From contig NZ_JAATJG010000001.1 of the NCBI RefSeq assembly GCF_011927765.1, positions 96,792 through 160,791 on the forward strand: DNA of 64,000 nt, written 5' to 3'. Source of the DNA: Wenyingzhuangia aestuarii. GTDB taxonomy: Bacteria; Bacteroidota; Bacteroidia; Flavobacteriales; Flavobacteriaceae. The translations under genes were made by a program, and so were the position numbers. Below the pieces are notes generated by a model. That model was not told the origin of the DNA. It did no database searches and saw only the letters and a list, made by a program, of their open reading frames with translations. This document shows positions 35,981 to 45,549 of this stretch, piece by piece. Each line of letters opens with the position of its first letter. Positions within the stretch are counted from its first letter, which is position 1.

Positions 35981-36733
35981 TTATTGAGCGTTAAAGGGGT
36001 GTAATAAACCTTTATATTCATCAATATCAGCTTTTAAAGAACCTACTGCTAAATCGGCTTGAATTCTAACAGGAATCCTGTTTTTATCGGCTGTAATCCA
36101 AATGCTAAGGCTTTCTTTAGCTTTAAAAACTCTACCAGATTGAACCATAGGTCTAAACACAAAACACTCAACATCTCCAAACTTAGTTTTTAAGCTTTCT
36201 TTTCTAAGCTTTATAAGTTTAAAAGGGAATTTTTTATAATCAAAAAACAAATCCATATCTACAGATTCATTAATTTTTAAACTATCTGGAACGTTGTTTC
36301 TTAAGTAGTAAAAAGCTGCAATCATATCTTGAACATTTTGAGCTGCTACTCTTTTTTGTTTGTTGTGTTTGTGGTCAACAGTTAATACGCTGTCTTTTTC
36401 AAAAAACAACTCAACATTTTTGGTATATTTTCCTTCTTTTACTTTTCTGATGGCTCTAGTTGGTAAGCCTGTTTTTTTATTAATAAAAGATTGATAGTCA
36501 TCTTCTACAGGAAATACCCATCTAAGCATGCCAGTAGTCCATCCTTTTCCTACTACATGTTCGTATTTCTGATTGTTAATCAACATATCTTGAACCTCAA
36601 TACTAGCGTAACCAGCATTAATAATTCCGTAATGAATTCTAAACTTTATTTTTTCACCGTCTTTGTATGCTCGGTTTTCCTGGGCATTGGCAATAAACCC
36701 AATAAAAAGAACAAGGTATATAAGTTGTCTCAT
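35981..36733 (-). CDS. DUF3108 domain protein with signal peptide
   Basis: A 250-residue protein with a signal peptide (about 1-17, FIANAQ). The body matches the DUF3108 pattern: GEKIKFRIHYGIINAGYASIEV (about 26-47) and the C-terminal SLSIWITADKNRIPVRIQADL (about 207-227). The family is envelope-located, of unknown function. It is separated from the peptidase gene by 48 bases on the same strand and from the divergent waaA by 107 bases. Confidence 0.8.
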   Translation of the reverse strand: MRQLIYLVLFIGFIANAQENRAYKDGEKIKFRIHYGIINAGYASIEVQDMLINNQKYEHVVGKGWTTGMLRWVFPVEDDYQSFINKKTGLPTRAIRKVKEGKYTKNVELFFEKDSVLTVDHKHNKQKRVAAQNVQDMIAAFYYLRNNVPDSLKINESVDMDLFFDYKKFPFKLIKLRKESLKTKFGDVECFVFRPMVQSGRVFKAKESLSIWITADKNRIPVRIQADLAVGSLKADIDEYKGLLHPFNAQ

Positions 36734-36827
36734 CTGTTTTTCTTTTTAGCTTTTGATAAGTAATATCAAAACGTATTCCAAAATAAAAAATTAAACGTCA
36801 ATATAGGTAAACACAAGGCTAATTTTT

Positions 36828-36835
36828 TAGCTTTG
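36828..36835 (+). promoter_or_regulatory. Candidate -7 box for waaA
   Basis: TAGCTTTG matches TAnnTTTG and ends 5 bases before the waaA ATG, predicting an almost leaderless mRNA. No clear -33 TTG. Confidence 0.4.
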
Positions 36836-36840
36836 CTGTT

Positions 36841-38094
36841 ATGAGGTTTTTATACAATTTACTTATTTTGATGGCTACTTTTGTTTTAAAAGGAGTGGCT
36901 TTATTTAATCCTAAAATCAAGCTTTTTGTTGAGGGTAGAAAACATGTTTTTGATACATTAAAATCATCTATTAAAAATAGTAATCCTGTAGTTTGGATTC
37001 ATGCAGCTTCTTTAGGAGAGTTTGAACAAGGCAGACCTGTAATTGAAGAATTAAAAAAAGAGTACCCTAATTATCAAATTGTATTAACTTTTTTTTCTCC
37101 CTCTGGTTATGAGATTAGAAAAGATTACAACCTAGCAGATGTAGTTTGTTACTTACCTATGGATACCATTAGCAACGCTAAAAAGTTTCTTAAGGTAGTA
37201 CAGCCAGCTGTAGCTATTTTTATTAAATATGAGTTTTGGCCAAATTATTTAAATCAGCTACATCGTAAGCAAATACCTACATTTTTAATATCTGGAATTT
37301 TTAGAGAGAATCAATCCTTTTTTAAACCACAAGGTTTTTGGATGTGTAAACATTTAAAAACCATTCAGCACTTTTTTGTACAAGACAATGTTTCTAAAGA
37401 ATTGTTAAATTCCATTAATATTGATAAAGTTACTATTGCTGGTGATACTCGTTTTGATAGGGTTCAAAAGTTAGTAGAGGCAAACGAAAAATTACCGTTT
37501 GTAAACGATTTTAAAAATGATGCTTATTTACTAGTTGCAGGTAGTACTTGGCCAGAAGATGAAGAGCAATTGGTTACTTATATAAATACAAAAGCATCGG
37601 CCAAAGAAAAGTTTATTATAGCTCCACATAATATTACTAAAGAAGGAATTTTAAAACTTAAAAATAGTCTTAAAACAGAAGTGGTTTTGTATTCTGAAAT
37701 GGAAGGAAAACAGATGGATACTTACCGTGTTTTTATTGTAGATACTATTGGAATTTTATCTAAAATATATGCCTATGCAAGTGTGGCTTATATTGGTGGT
37801 GGTTATACCAAAAGCGGTGTTCACAATACCTTAGAAGCTGCTACTTATGGATTACCAATTGTTATTGGTCCTAATTTTAAAAAGTTTAAAGAAGTACAAG
37901 ATTTGGTAGCTTTAAAAGGTTGTGTAAGTGTTACAAATACAACTGAATTATCGGCTGTTTTAGAAACTATTTATCAAGATGATGTAGTGAGATTAGAGAA
38001 GTCAAAAATCACTAGAAAATATGTGGCTCAAAACTTAGGAGCTACTCAAAAAATAATGAATTCTTTATCTACTATTTTAACTCATGAGAAATAA
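36841..38094 (+). CDS. waaA: 3-deoxy-D-manno-octulosonic acid transferase
   Basis: WaaA (KdtA) adds Kdo sugars to lipid A at the inner membrane, needed for lipopolysaccharide. The 417-residue protein has an N-terminal membrane anchor (about 1-22), the WIHAASLGEFEQG loop (about 56-68; Glu is the likely catalytic base) and the C-terminal IGGGYTKSGVHNTLEAATYGLPIVIGPNF block (about 318-346) of GT-B Kdo transferases. Overlaps the next gene by 11 bases. Confidence 0.94.
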   Translation: MRFLYNLLILMATFVLKGVALFNPKIKLFVEGRKHVFDTLKSSIKNSNPVVWIHAASLGEFEQGRPVIEELKKEYPNYQIVLTFFSPSGYEIRKDYNLADVVCYLPMDTISNAKKFLKVVQPAVAIFIKYEFWPNYLNQLHRKQIPTFLISGIFRENQSFFKPQGFWMCKHLKTIQHFFVQDNVSKELLNSINIDKVTIAGDTRFDRVQKLVEANEKLPFVNDFKNDAYLLVAGSTWPEDEEQLVTYINTKASAKEKFIIAPHNITKEGILKLKNSLKTEVVLYSEMEGKQMDTYRVFIVDTIGILSKIYAYASVAYIGGGYTKSGVHNTLEAATYGLPIVIGPNFKKFKEVQDLVALKGCVSVTNTTELSAVLETIYQDDVVRLEKSKITRKYVAQNLGATQKIMNSLSTILTHEK

Positions 38095-38488
38095 AATAAT
38101 TGCGTTGGTACTAACGCTTATTTCGCTATTTGTTTTTTCAGGAGGACATTTGTTTACATCTGTTTTTTTAATGCCTAGTATTTTATGGGTTTTTCCTCTT
38201 TATGGAGGTTTTTGGTTGTCTGCTTATTACTTTACAAAAGCATTTGATAAACAATTAAAACTGATGCACAAACTGACGATTATTTTATTAAATGGTGTTT
38301 TGTTGTTTTCCTTTTTGTACGGAGGGTTTCAGATTTGGAAACTAAATACGGGAAATATTTTAATGGCAGATCACAATATTTTTCAAATCAACATTAAGAA
38401 TATTTGGTTTTGGGTTCTTTATCAAACTTATTTATTGTTGTTTTTCTTTTCTGCTTTTAAGTTATTGATTACTATAGATCAAAAATAA
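38084..38488 (+). CDS. Small membrane protein of unknown function
   Basis: A 134-residue, strongly hydrophobic protein with about four transmembrane segments (about 5-22, 28-50, 62-85 and 105-128). It begins inside the end of waaA (11-base overlap), so it is probably translated with it. I do not recognise the family. Linkage to waaA suggests a role in the envelope, but this is only context. Confidence 0.7.
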   Translation: MRNKIIALVLTLISLFVFSGGHLFTSVFLMPSILWVFPLYGGFWLSAYYFTKAFDKQLKLMHKLTIILLNGVLLFSFLYGGFQIWKLNTGNILMADHNIFQINIKNIWFWVLYQTYLLLFFFSAFKLLITIDQK

Positions 38489-38564
38489 TCATCACAAGTT
38501 AATAATTGCTTCATGTTAAAGTAATGCTATAAGCGTAATCTTGTAGGTCACAAACGACACGATT

Positions 38565-41500
38565 ATGAGGTTCTGGATATACTTTTTTTGTTCTTTTATT
38601 TTCTTTAACTCTTTAGCGCAACAAATAAAATTTAAAACGTATACCACCAATCAAGGTCTTTCTAATAACTCTGTTGTAGATATAGAAAACGATGTTAATG
38701 GTGGTTTGTGGATTGCAACTTGGGATGGTTTAAACTATTTTGATGGGTCTGAATTTATAGTTTACAAACATGATATTAACAATAAAAATTCAATTGCAGG
38801 AAACTATATTTTAAATATTGAAAAAGACAAGTTTGGAGCTATTTGGATACTTACAGATCAAGGAAAAGTTAGTAAGTATATTGGAAATAGACAGTTTAAA
38901 AGTTTTGAATTTAAAGATGGTGTTGCCAAAAGAATTAGACTTTCTAGCAATAAAACAATTGTAGTTGATACAGGTAGTAAAACTTACGAATGTATTAATG
39001 GGGAATTTGTAGAAAACAAAGTAGCTTTTGTAAAAGGGGGAAATCACAATGCTTTTCGAAAAATATTTAGCGCAAGATATCCAAATGTTATTGTAAACGG
39101 AGTTTTAAAAGACAGGCAAGGAAATGTTTGGTTTGCTACTCGTAGAAATGGAGTTTATATCATTCCGAATCATCAAAATAATATTCAGAACAATCAAATT
39201 AATCACTATGTAGTAGATAAGTATTCTGCATATAGTTTTCATAGTAACGAAATTAACAAGCTACATATAGACTTGTTTGGTAACGTTTGGTTGGCTCATA
39301 AAGATGGTGGTTTAAGCATGGCTTATAAGGACTCCAATTTAATATCTCAAATAGCACCACACCCCATAAAGTTTCCACATTTACCCAATGAATCTATCCG
39401 AGCAATTACTACAGATTTAAACGGTAAAATATGGTTGGGGTATTACAATAAAGGCTTGTACTATTATGATAATAAAACAGAATGCTACGTTAAATACACG
39501 TTTCCTGAAGCTGAAAATAATATAGATTGGGAGCGTGTTAGGTCTTTGTTCACATCTTCTGATGGTAGTGTTTGGGCAGGAACTTATGCGGGCTTGTTGC
39601 GAATATACAATGGAACATATCAGTTATACAGTGCTCATACTATTGAAAATTTACCAGCGAATAGAAACTATTCTTTGTACGAAGACGAAAACAAAAATAT
39701 TTGGATTTCCTGTTGGGGAGGGGTCGCAAAATTTAATTTAACAAATAATAGGTTTGAAGCCTTTAAGGGGCAGAGTTTGTTAAATGATTATCATATAAGA
39801 AATATTAAAAAATATGGTACTGAGTTAGTTTTAGCTACAGAATATAATGGGGTTATCTTTTTTAATTTAGAAAATCGTTCTCTAAATCCTGTTGTAATGT
39901 CTAAAGGAATTTTAGGGAACAGTGTGTATTCTGTATTTAAAGATTTAACAACATCTAATTATTGGATTGCCTCTTTGGGAGGAGTTAGTGTTTATAACAA
40001 AACCAAAGGAGTTATAAAAAATATTACAGAAACAGATGGCTTGTTAAGTCACATGGTATATGGACTTATAGATGTTGGAGATAAAGTTTGGTTAAGCACC
40101 ACAAAAGGATTGTCGGTCATCAATAAACAAACTTATAAAGTAACAGCTCTTAATCCTAACGAAGGTTGGTTGTCTCCAGAATTTTCAGAAGGTGCATATT
40201 ATCAAGATCCAAAAGGAATGTTGTTTTTTGCAGGGGTTAAAGGATTAAATTATTTTAATCCTACAGCTATTAATGTAAAGGAATATACACCTAAGATAAA
40301 ACTTAAGGTAGATGGTGATGAAAATTATTCTAAACAAATAATAAAAGAGCACGCAAATAATACATTGTTTCTTAAAATAAGTACTATTGTTTTTCCTGCG
40401 AGTCAAAAAAAGGATGTGTATTACAAGCTAAACGGAGCAGATACTTCTTGGAAGTTGTTAAAGTGGGGAGGAATAAAATACAGCAACCTTTCTTCTGGTA
40501 CTTATGAATTTTACATTAAAACCTCTTTAGAAGAAAATCCACATACTCCTTATTTTACGGTAAAAATTAACAAAGCTTTTTACGAAACTATTTGGTTTTA
40601 CTGTGCAGTTTCTTTTCTATTTATGTTAACGGTTTTAATTGTGGTTTGGATTAGAAACAAAAACAACAAAAAATTAAAAAGACAATTAGAACAAAAAATA
40701 ATAGATAGAACAAAGGTTATAGAGCATCAAAAACAAGATTTACTTAGAACCAATCAGGAGTTAGATAAAAAAAATAAAGAAGTTTCTCTTCAAAAAGAAA
40801 AGTTATTAGAATTGCATAATAATTTAAAAAATGAAGATTTTGAATTAGAAAAATTTAAATCTTTTGTGCTTTCAGAATTTCAGGAACCGGTTTCTAAAAT
40901 ACTTCAGGTAAGCACTAAAATAGAGGGAAATACTAAGCAACAAGAAAAAATAATGAAGCATGCAACAAGTTTAATTAATTTGTTGTCCGAATGGAATTAT
41001 TTAGATCATGTAAAAGATTTAGAACCTTCTAAAAAAAGCATTGTTAATCTATTTCCGGTGCTTAAAAATATCTTAGAAAAGAATAAAAAGTTAGCCCAAA
41101 AAAATCACGTAAATTTTATTAGTCATATAGACAAAGATATTACCTGGGTAGAGGTAGATATTCTTCGTTTTAGTTTATTAATGCAATACTTTTTTGGAGA
41201 TATTGTAAAATATTCTGATAAAAATAGTCAGTTAGATATTGCCATTACACATCATAATAATGCATTAAAATTACAGCTTATTTCTACAAGCGAATTGTTA
41301 ATTACCAACTGGGAGCATATTGTTCGTTATAGCCCTTATTTTAAAGCCGTAAATACTTTGCTAAATGATTTAAATGGAACGTTTAACTTACAAGATGAGC
41401 AAGATTTTGTGTTAAATTTTGAAATTCCCGTGTTTAAAATGAATACAGATTTTAAACAATCAGAAACCATTTCTTGGAAGCACATGAGTCAACAAGAATT

Positions 41501-42281
41501 GTTAAATAACGGAAATAAAAATATTTTGGTGCTTTCTGATGATGAACATGTTGAAATTGTAAAACAACTGTTAGGGCACAAGCAGAGCAATTTATTGTTT
41601 GAAAACGCTGTTTCCGATTTAACTTCGGCCTTGCAACAAATAGATATAGAGGTGTTGGTGTTTTATCAAACCACTTTTACCAAGGAACTGGTTGGTTTTT
41701 TTAATAAATACAAATCTCAGGAAATGCAAAAGAAAATCCCTTTTGTATATATATCAGAAGAAATTAGTTATACCCTTCAGGAGCAATCTGTAGAGTTTGG
41801 AATTGATGTTGTTATTCAGCTACCCGCAAGTGAATCTTACATTCAAAAGAAAATTTTAGGTTTAACCAAGTCTAAAGAAAATAGAACTACTAACAAATTA
41901 GAAAAAGACATTTTTAAAATTCTAACCGAAGAAAGTGATATTGAAACTGGAAACGATAAACTGATTAAAAAGAGTTTAGAAATTATTAAAAAGGAATTGT
42001 CTAACGCAGGTTTTAATGTAGAAATGTTAATTGATGAATTGGCTATTTCTAGAGTAAAATGCTATCGTTTGTTTAAAGAAGTTCTAGGGCAATCTCCATC
42101 CGATGTAATTACCTCACTTAGGTTTCAAAAAGCAGCCTATTTGCTAAAAAATAAAAACTTAAATATCTCAGAAATTAGTTATGAGTGCGGTTTTAACGAT
42201 CCCAAGTACTTTGGTAAGTCTTTTAAAAAACATTTTGGTGTGAGTCCAAAAGTATATAAAAGTCAAAACCAAGCAACATAA
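38565..42281 (+). CDS. HTCS-like sensor/AraC regulator with degenerate phosphorelay
   Basis: A 1238-residue regulator built like a hybrid two-component system. It has a signal peptide (about 1-18), a periplasmic propeller of repeated blocks such as GLWIATWDGLNYFDG and IWLGYYNKGLYYY (about 20-600), a Y_Y_Y-like domain (about 610-670), a transmembrane segment (about 678-697) and a coiled coil (to about 765). A HisKA-like helix follows in which the phospho-His is Ser770 (LSEFQEPV for the usual SHEFRTPL). Next are a HATPase-like region without clear N or G boxes (about 850-965), a receiver-like domain whose Asp is Tyr1034 (about 985-1100), and an intact AraC HTH pair (about 1140-1235). It immediately precedes a SusCD pair and probably regulates it, without phosphorylation. 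Confidence 0.9.
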   Translation: MRFWIYFFCSFIFFNSLAQQIKFKTYTTNQGLSNNSVVDIENDVNGGLWIATWDGLNYFDGSEFIVYKHDINNKNSIAGNYILNIEKDKFGAIWILTDQGKVSKYIGNRQFKSFEFKDGVAKRIRLSSNKTIVVDTGSKTYECINGEFVENKVAFVKGGNHNAFRKIFSARYPNVIVNGVLKDRQGNVWFATRRNGVYIIPNHQNNIQNNQINHYVVDKYSAYSFHSNEINKLHIDLFGNVWLAHKDGGLSMAYKDSNLISQIAPHPIKFPHLPNESIRAITTDLNGKIWLGYYNKGLYYYDNKTECYVKYTFPEAENNIDWERVRSLFTSSDGSVWAGTYAGLLRIYNGTYQLYSAHTIENLPANRNYSLYEDENKNIWISCWGGVAKFNLTNNRFEAFKGQSLLNDYHIRNIKKYGTELVLATEYNGVIFFNLENRSLNPVVMSKGILGNSVYSVFKDLTTSNYWIASLGGVSVYNKTKGVIKNITETDGLLSHMVYGLIDVGDKVWLSTTKGLSVINKQTYKVTALNPNEGWLSPEFSEGAYYQDPKGMLFFAGVKGLNYFNPTAINVKEYTPKIKLKVDGDENYSKQIIKEHANNTLFLKISTIVFPASQKKDVYYKLNGADTSWKLLKWGGIKYSNLSSGTYEFYIKTSLEENPHTPYFTVKINKAFYETIWFYCAVSFLFMLTVLIVVWIRNKNNKKLKRQLEQKIIDRTKVIEHQKQDLLRTNQELDKKNKEVSLQKEKLLELHNNLKNEDFELEKFKSFVLSEFQEPVSKILQVSTKIEGNTKQQEKIMKHATSLINLLSEWNYLDHVKDLEPSKKSIVNLFPVLKNILEKNKKLAQKNHVNFISHIDKDITWVEVDILRFSLLMQYFFGDIVKYSDKNSQLDIAITHHNNALKLQLISTSELLITNWEHIVRYSPYFKAVNTLLNDLNGTFNLQDEQDFVLNFEIPVFKMNTDFKQSETISWKHMSQQELLNNGNKNILVLSDDEHVEIVKQLLGHKQSNLLFENAVSDLTSALQQIDIEVLVFYQTTFTKELVGFFNKYKSQEMQKKIPFVYISEEISYTLQEQSVEFGIDVVIQLPASESYIQKKILGLTKSKENRTTNKLEKDIFKILTEESDIETGNDKLIKKSLEIIKKELSNAGFNVEMLIDELAISRVKCYRLFKEVLGQSPSDVITSLRFQKAAYLLKNKNLNISEISYECGFNDPKYFGKSFKKHFGVSPKVYKSQNQAT

Positions 42282-42303
42282 CTATTATCGTAGGATTACC
42301 CCA

Positions 42304-42328
42304 ATGTTACCTAAATGTTAGTGTGTTA
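42304..42328 (+). promoter_or_regulatory. Repeated TGTTA boxes upstream of susC
   Basis: TGTTA occurs at 42305, 42316 and 42324; the first two lie in ATGTTA boxes 11 bases apart, one helical turn. This is the layout of a direct-repeat operator, and lies about 130 bases before the susC-like start. Binding by the AraC-type regulator next door or by a PhoB-type protein is conceivable. Confidence 0.35.
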
Positions 42329-42456
42329 AAATTCCACCTTTTTGTGATTTAATAACGGTGTTTTAGAAACAAAAACACCCCTTGGCTATACAAATTTACC
42401 CCCTAATTCAAAGCTCTAAAACTACTTTTAGCACAAATCTAAAACTGAAATTTTCA

Positions 42457-45400
42457 ATGAAAAAAGCTTATTTATTTTTACTGTTTGTGGTAGGATGCAT
42501 GTCATATTCTATAGCACAAGTAACTGTTAAAGGAACCGTGGTTTCTAAAGCAGATCAAATGCCAGTACCAGGTGCGTATATTGTACTTAAAGGACAGGTA
42601 GGACAAGGAACAACTACAATTACCAATTTTGATGGAGAGTTTGTAATCGAATCTAAACAAAAAGAGGGAATTGTAGAAATTTCATCATTAGGGTACAAAT
42701 CTCAGATTCTTAATTATCAAGGTAACCAAATTCTAGAAGTTGTATTACAAGATTTGGCTAGTGATTTAGATGAGGTGGTTCTTATTGGATACGGTTCTGC
42801 TAAAAAAGGAGATTTAACCTCTGCTATTGGAACGGCAAATAATGTAGGAACTATTACAAGTAGACCTGTTTCTAATTACAAAGATTTTTTACAAGGAAAC
42901 ATTGCGGGAGTTACTGTGTTAAGTTCTGGAGGAGATCCAACAAAAACGGCAGATATTAAAATTAGAGGTATTGGAACTTTTAATTCAGAATCTCCCCTAA
43001 TTATTGTAGATGGTATGCCTTACAGTGGGCCAGAAATTAATCCTAACGATATCAAGTCTATTTCTGTATTAAAAGATGCTGCTTCGGCTGCTATTTATGG
43101 AGCTCAAGCTGCATCAGGAGTTATTGTTATAGAAACTAAAAAAGGAGTTTCTGGAAAGCCAAGAATAGGAGTTAACTATTATTCAGGAGTTAAATCGGCA
43201 ACTAATTTACCAACACCTTTAACGGCTAAACAACAAGCAGAAGTATATAATACAGCAGCAGATAATGCTGGTGTTCCAAGACAATCTGCACACGATGCTA
43301 CTCAAAATCCTTACGGACAAGTAAACCGTACCAATTGGATTGATGCTATTTTTAGAGATGCAAAAGTGAATAACATTAATGTAGATTTAAGTGGAGCAGG
43401 AGAAGACTTTAACTACTACACATCTTTTGCTTACAGAAATAGAGAAGGTTTGTTACAAGGAACAAGTTCTGAAAGCTATAACTTAAGAGTAAAGTCTGAT
43501 TATAACTTAACAGATAAAATAACCATTGGAGAAAACGTATATGTTTCTAGAGATGAAGCTTACGGAACCGATACAGATAACCCATACTCTGGAACTATTA
43601 TCAACGCAATTTACATGCCTTCGGCTTCACCAACTCGTTATGCCGATGGAAGTTTTTCTGGAACAGCACCAGAAGATTTATCTCAGTTTGCAGGTGCTTA
43701 TGGAGATGTATACAATCCTTTATCATTGTTGTTAAGACCTAACAAAAAATCACCTAGAACTTTTGGAAGTATTAACGCTTACTTAAAGTACAATGTGTTA
43801 AAAGGATTAACTTTTAAAACCAATTACTTCTACTCTTACAGCAACGAAGAGAAAAAAGAATTTTATGGAAGAGTTCCAGAATTAGGAAGAAGTAGCAATC
43901 AAAACTCATTATTACAAGAAAACAGAACCATTGGAAAATGGATTTGGGACAATCAAATAAGTTACGATGCTTCTTTTGGAGAGCATAACATTAACACAAC
44001 GTTGGTGTATTCGGCTCAAAAAACAACAGGAAACTTTACGTCAATCAAAGCAACAGGGTTTTCATCAGAAGCAACATATAATCAATATTTGCAAAATGCA
44101 GAGGTGGTTCTAAAACCAAGTAATAGTCCTTTTGAAGATGCATTAACATCAGCAATTGGTAGAATAATGTACAATTACGGAAACAAATATTATGTATCTG
44201 CAAGTCACCGTAGAGATGAATCTTCAAGATTGGCAATGGAAAATCAATCAGATAATTTTAGTTCTGCTACGTTAGGATGGAGACTGTCTAAAGAGTCTTT
44301 CTTTAATGTTAATGCTATAGACGATTTAAAATTAAGAGCTTCTTGGGGGCAAATAGGAAACATTAAATCTGTAGGATACTATTCTTTTGATGTGCCTATT
44401 GCTAGTAGAAATATAGTGCTAGGAGACGATGCTGCTTACACAAGTTCTGGTAGCTATGTTGCAAGAAATGCAAATCCAGATTTAAAGTGGGAAACGGTAG
44501 AATCTTTAGATTTTGGTTTAGATGCTTCTTTGTTAGATCATAGTTTAAATATTACAATGGATTACTTTGAAAAAACAACCAAAGGAATGATTATTAAAGG
44601 TCTGGCAGATTTACATCAGGGAATTGCTCCTGCAGACGTAAATGGAGGTCAGGTAAAAAATACAGGATTTGAAATTGCTGCAACTTATAGAAACAAAATT
44701 GGAGCTGTAAACTATAGTGTAAATGCCAATGCAACGTCTGTTAAAAACGAGTTAGAAAACTTAGATGGATATGCAGATATTGGTCAAACTATTTACAATC
44801 ACGATGATAGTGTTAGAGGAGTTTTAAAACCTTATCAAACAAATGTAGGAGGAGAATTGTATACACCTTATTTAATACCTCACTTAGGAATTTTCCAAAA
44901 TCAAGCAGAAATAGATGCGTATACTAAAGACGGAAACTTAATTCAACCAGATGCAAAACCAGGAGATTTTAAATTTGAAGATGTAAATAAAGATGGTAAA
45001 ATTAGTAATGATGATAGAAAATATTACAAAGCATACCAACCTAAATTAACCTATAACTTTGGATTAAATTTAGATTACAAAGGATTCGATTTAGGAATGA
45101 TTTTCCAAGGAGTTTCAGGTGTTAAAGCTTTTAACGGATACAAATACACTACCTACAACGCATCATTATCAGGATATAATTTAGATAACAGAGTGTTGGG
45201 TGCATGGTCTACAACAAACACAAATTCAAACATTCCTAGATTGTCTACAAAAGACGATAACAAAAACTTTGGAACAGCATCTAGCTGGTATTTAGAAGAT
45301 GCTTCTTACTTAAGAGTTAAAAACATCACGTTAGGATACACGTTTGATAAAGTGATAATGGATAAAGTATCAAAAGGATCTACATTAAGATTGTATGTGT

Positions 45401-45528
45401 CTGGAGAAAACTTAGCAACGTTTACAAACTATTCTGGACTAGATCCTGAAGTTGGAGGTAAAGGATTAGATGTAGCCAAATATCCTGTAGCAAGAACAGT
45501 ATCATTCGGTTTATTAATGTCATTATAA
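42457..45528 (+). CDS. SusC/RagA-type TonB-linked outer membrane protein
   Basis: The 1023-residue protein is an outer-membrane TonB-dependent transporter that works with a SusD lipoprotein. It has a signal peptide (about 1-21, YSIAQ), a carboxypeptidase-like domain (VTVKGTVVSKADQMPVPGAYI, about 22-42), a TonB-box/plug start (VVLIGYGSAKKGDLT, about 108-122), the plug motif IIVDGMPYSGPEINP (about 183-197) and a C-terminal barrel ending in FGLLMSL. I chose the ATG at 42457, where the signal peptide begins; a longer frame has none. The substrate is probably a phosphorus-containing compound, judged from the enzyme downstream. Confidence 0.92.
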   Translation: MKKAYLFLLFVVGCMSYSIAQVTVKGTVVSKADQMPVPGAYIVLKGQVGQGTTTITNFDGEFVIESKQKEGIVEISSLGYKSQILNYQGNQILEVVLQDLASDLDEVVLIGYGSAKKGDLTSAIGTANNVGTITSRPVSNYKDFLQGNIAGVTVLSSGGDPTKTADIKIRGIGTFNSESPLIIVDGMPYSGPEINPNDIKSISVLKDAASAAIYGAQAASGVIVIETKKGVSGKPRIGVNYYSGVKSATNLPTPLTAKQQAEVYNTAADNAGVPRQSAHDATQNPYGQVNRTNWIDAIFRDAKVNNINVDLSGAGEDFNYYTSFAYRNREGLLQGTSSESYNLRVKSDYNLTDKITIGENVYVSRDEAYGTDTDNPYSGTIINAIYMPSASPTRYADGSFSGTAPEDLSQFAGAYGDVYNPLSLLLRPNKKSPRTFGSINAYLKYNVLKGLTFKTNYFYSYSNEEKKEFYGRVPELGRSSNQNSLLQENRTIGKWIWDNQISYDASFGEHNINTTLVYSAQKTTGNFTSIKATGFSSEATYNQYLQNAEVVLKPSNSPFEDALTSAIGRIMYNYGNKYYVSASHRRDESSRLAMENQSDNFSSATLGWRLSKESFFNVNAIDDLKLRASWGQIGNIKSVGYYSFDVPIASRNIVLGDDAAYTSSGSYVARNANPDLKWETVESLDFGLDASLLDHSLNITMDYFEKTTKGMIIKGLADLHQGIAPADVNGGQVKNTGFEIAATYRNKIGAVNYSVNANATSVKNELENLDGYADIGQTIYNHDDSVRGVLKPYQTNVGGELYTPYLIPHLGIFQNQAEIDAYTKDGNLIQPDAKPGDFKFEDVNKDGKISNDDRKYYKAYQPKLTYNFGLNLDYKGFDLGMIFQGVSGVKAFNGYKYTTYNASLSGYNLDNRVLGAWSTTNTNSNIPRLSTKDDNKNFGTASSWYLEDASYLRVKNITLGYTFDKVIMDKVSKGSTLRLYVSGENLATFTNYSGLDPEVGGKGLDVAKYPVARTVSFGLLMSL

Positions 45529-45549
45529 TTTTTAAAAAATCAGAAAAAA

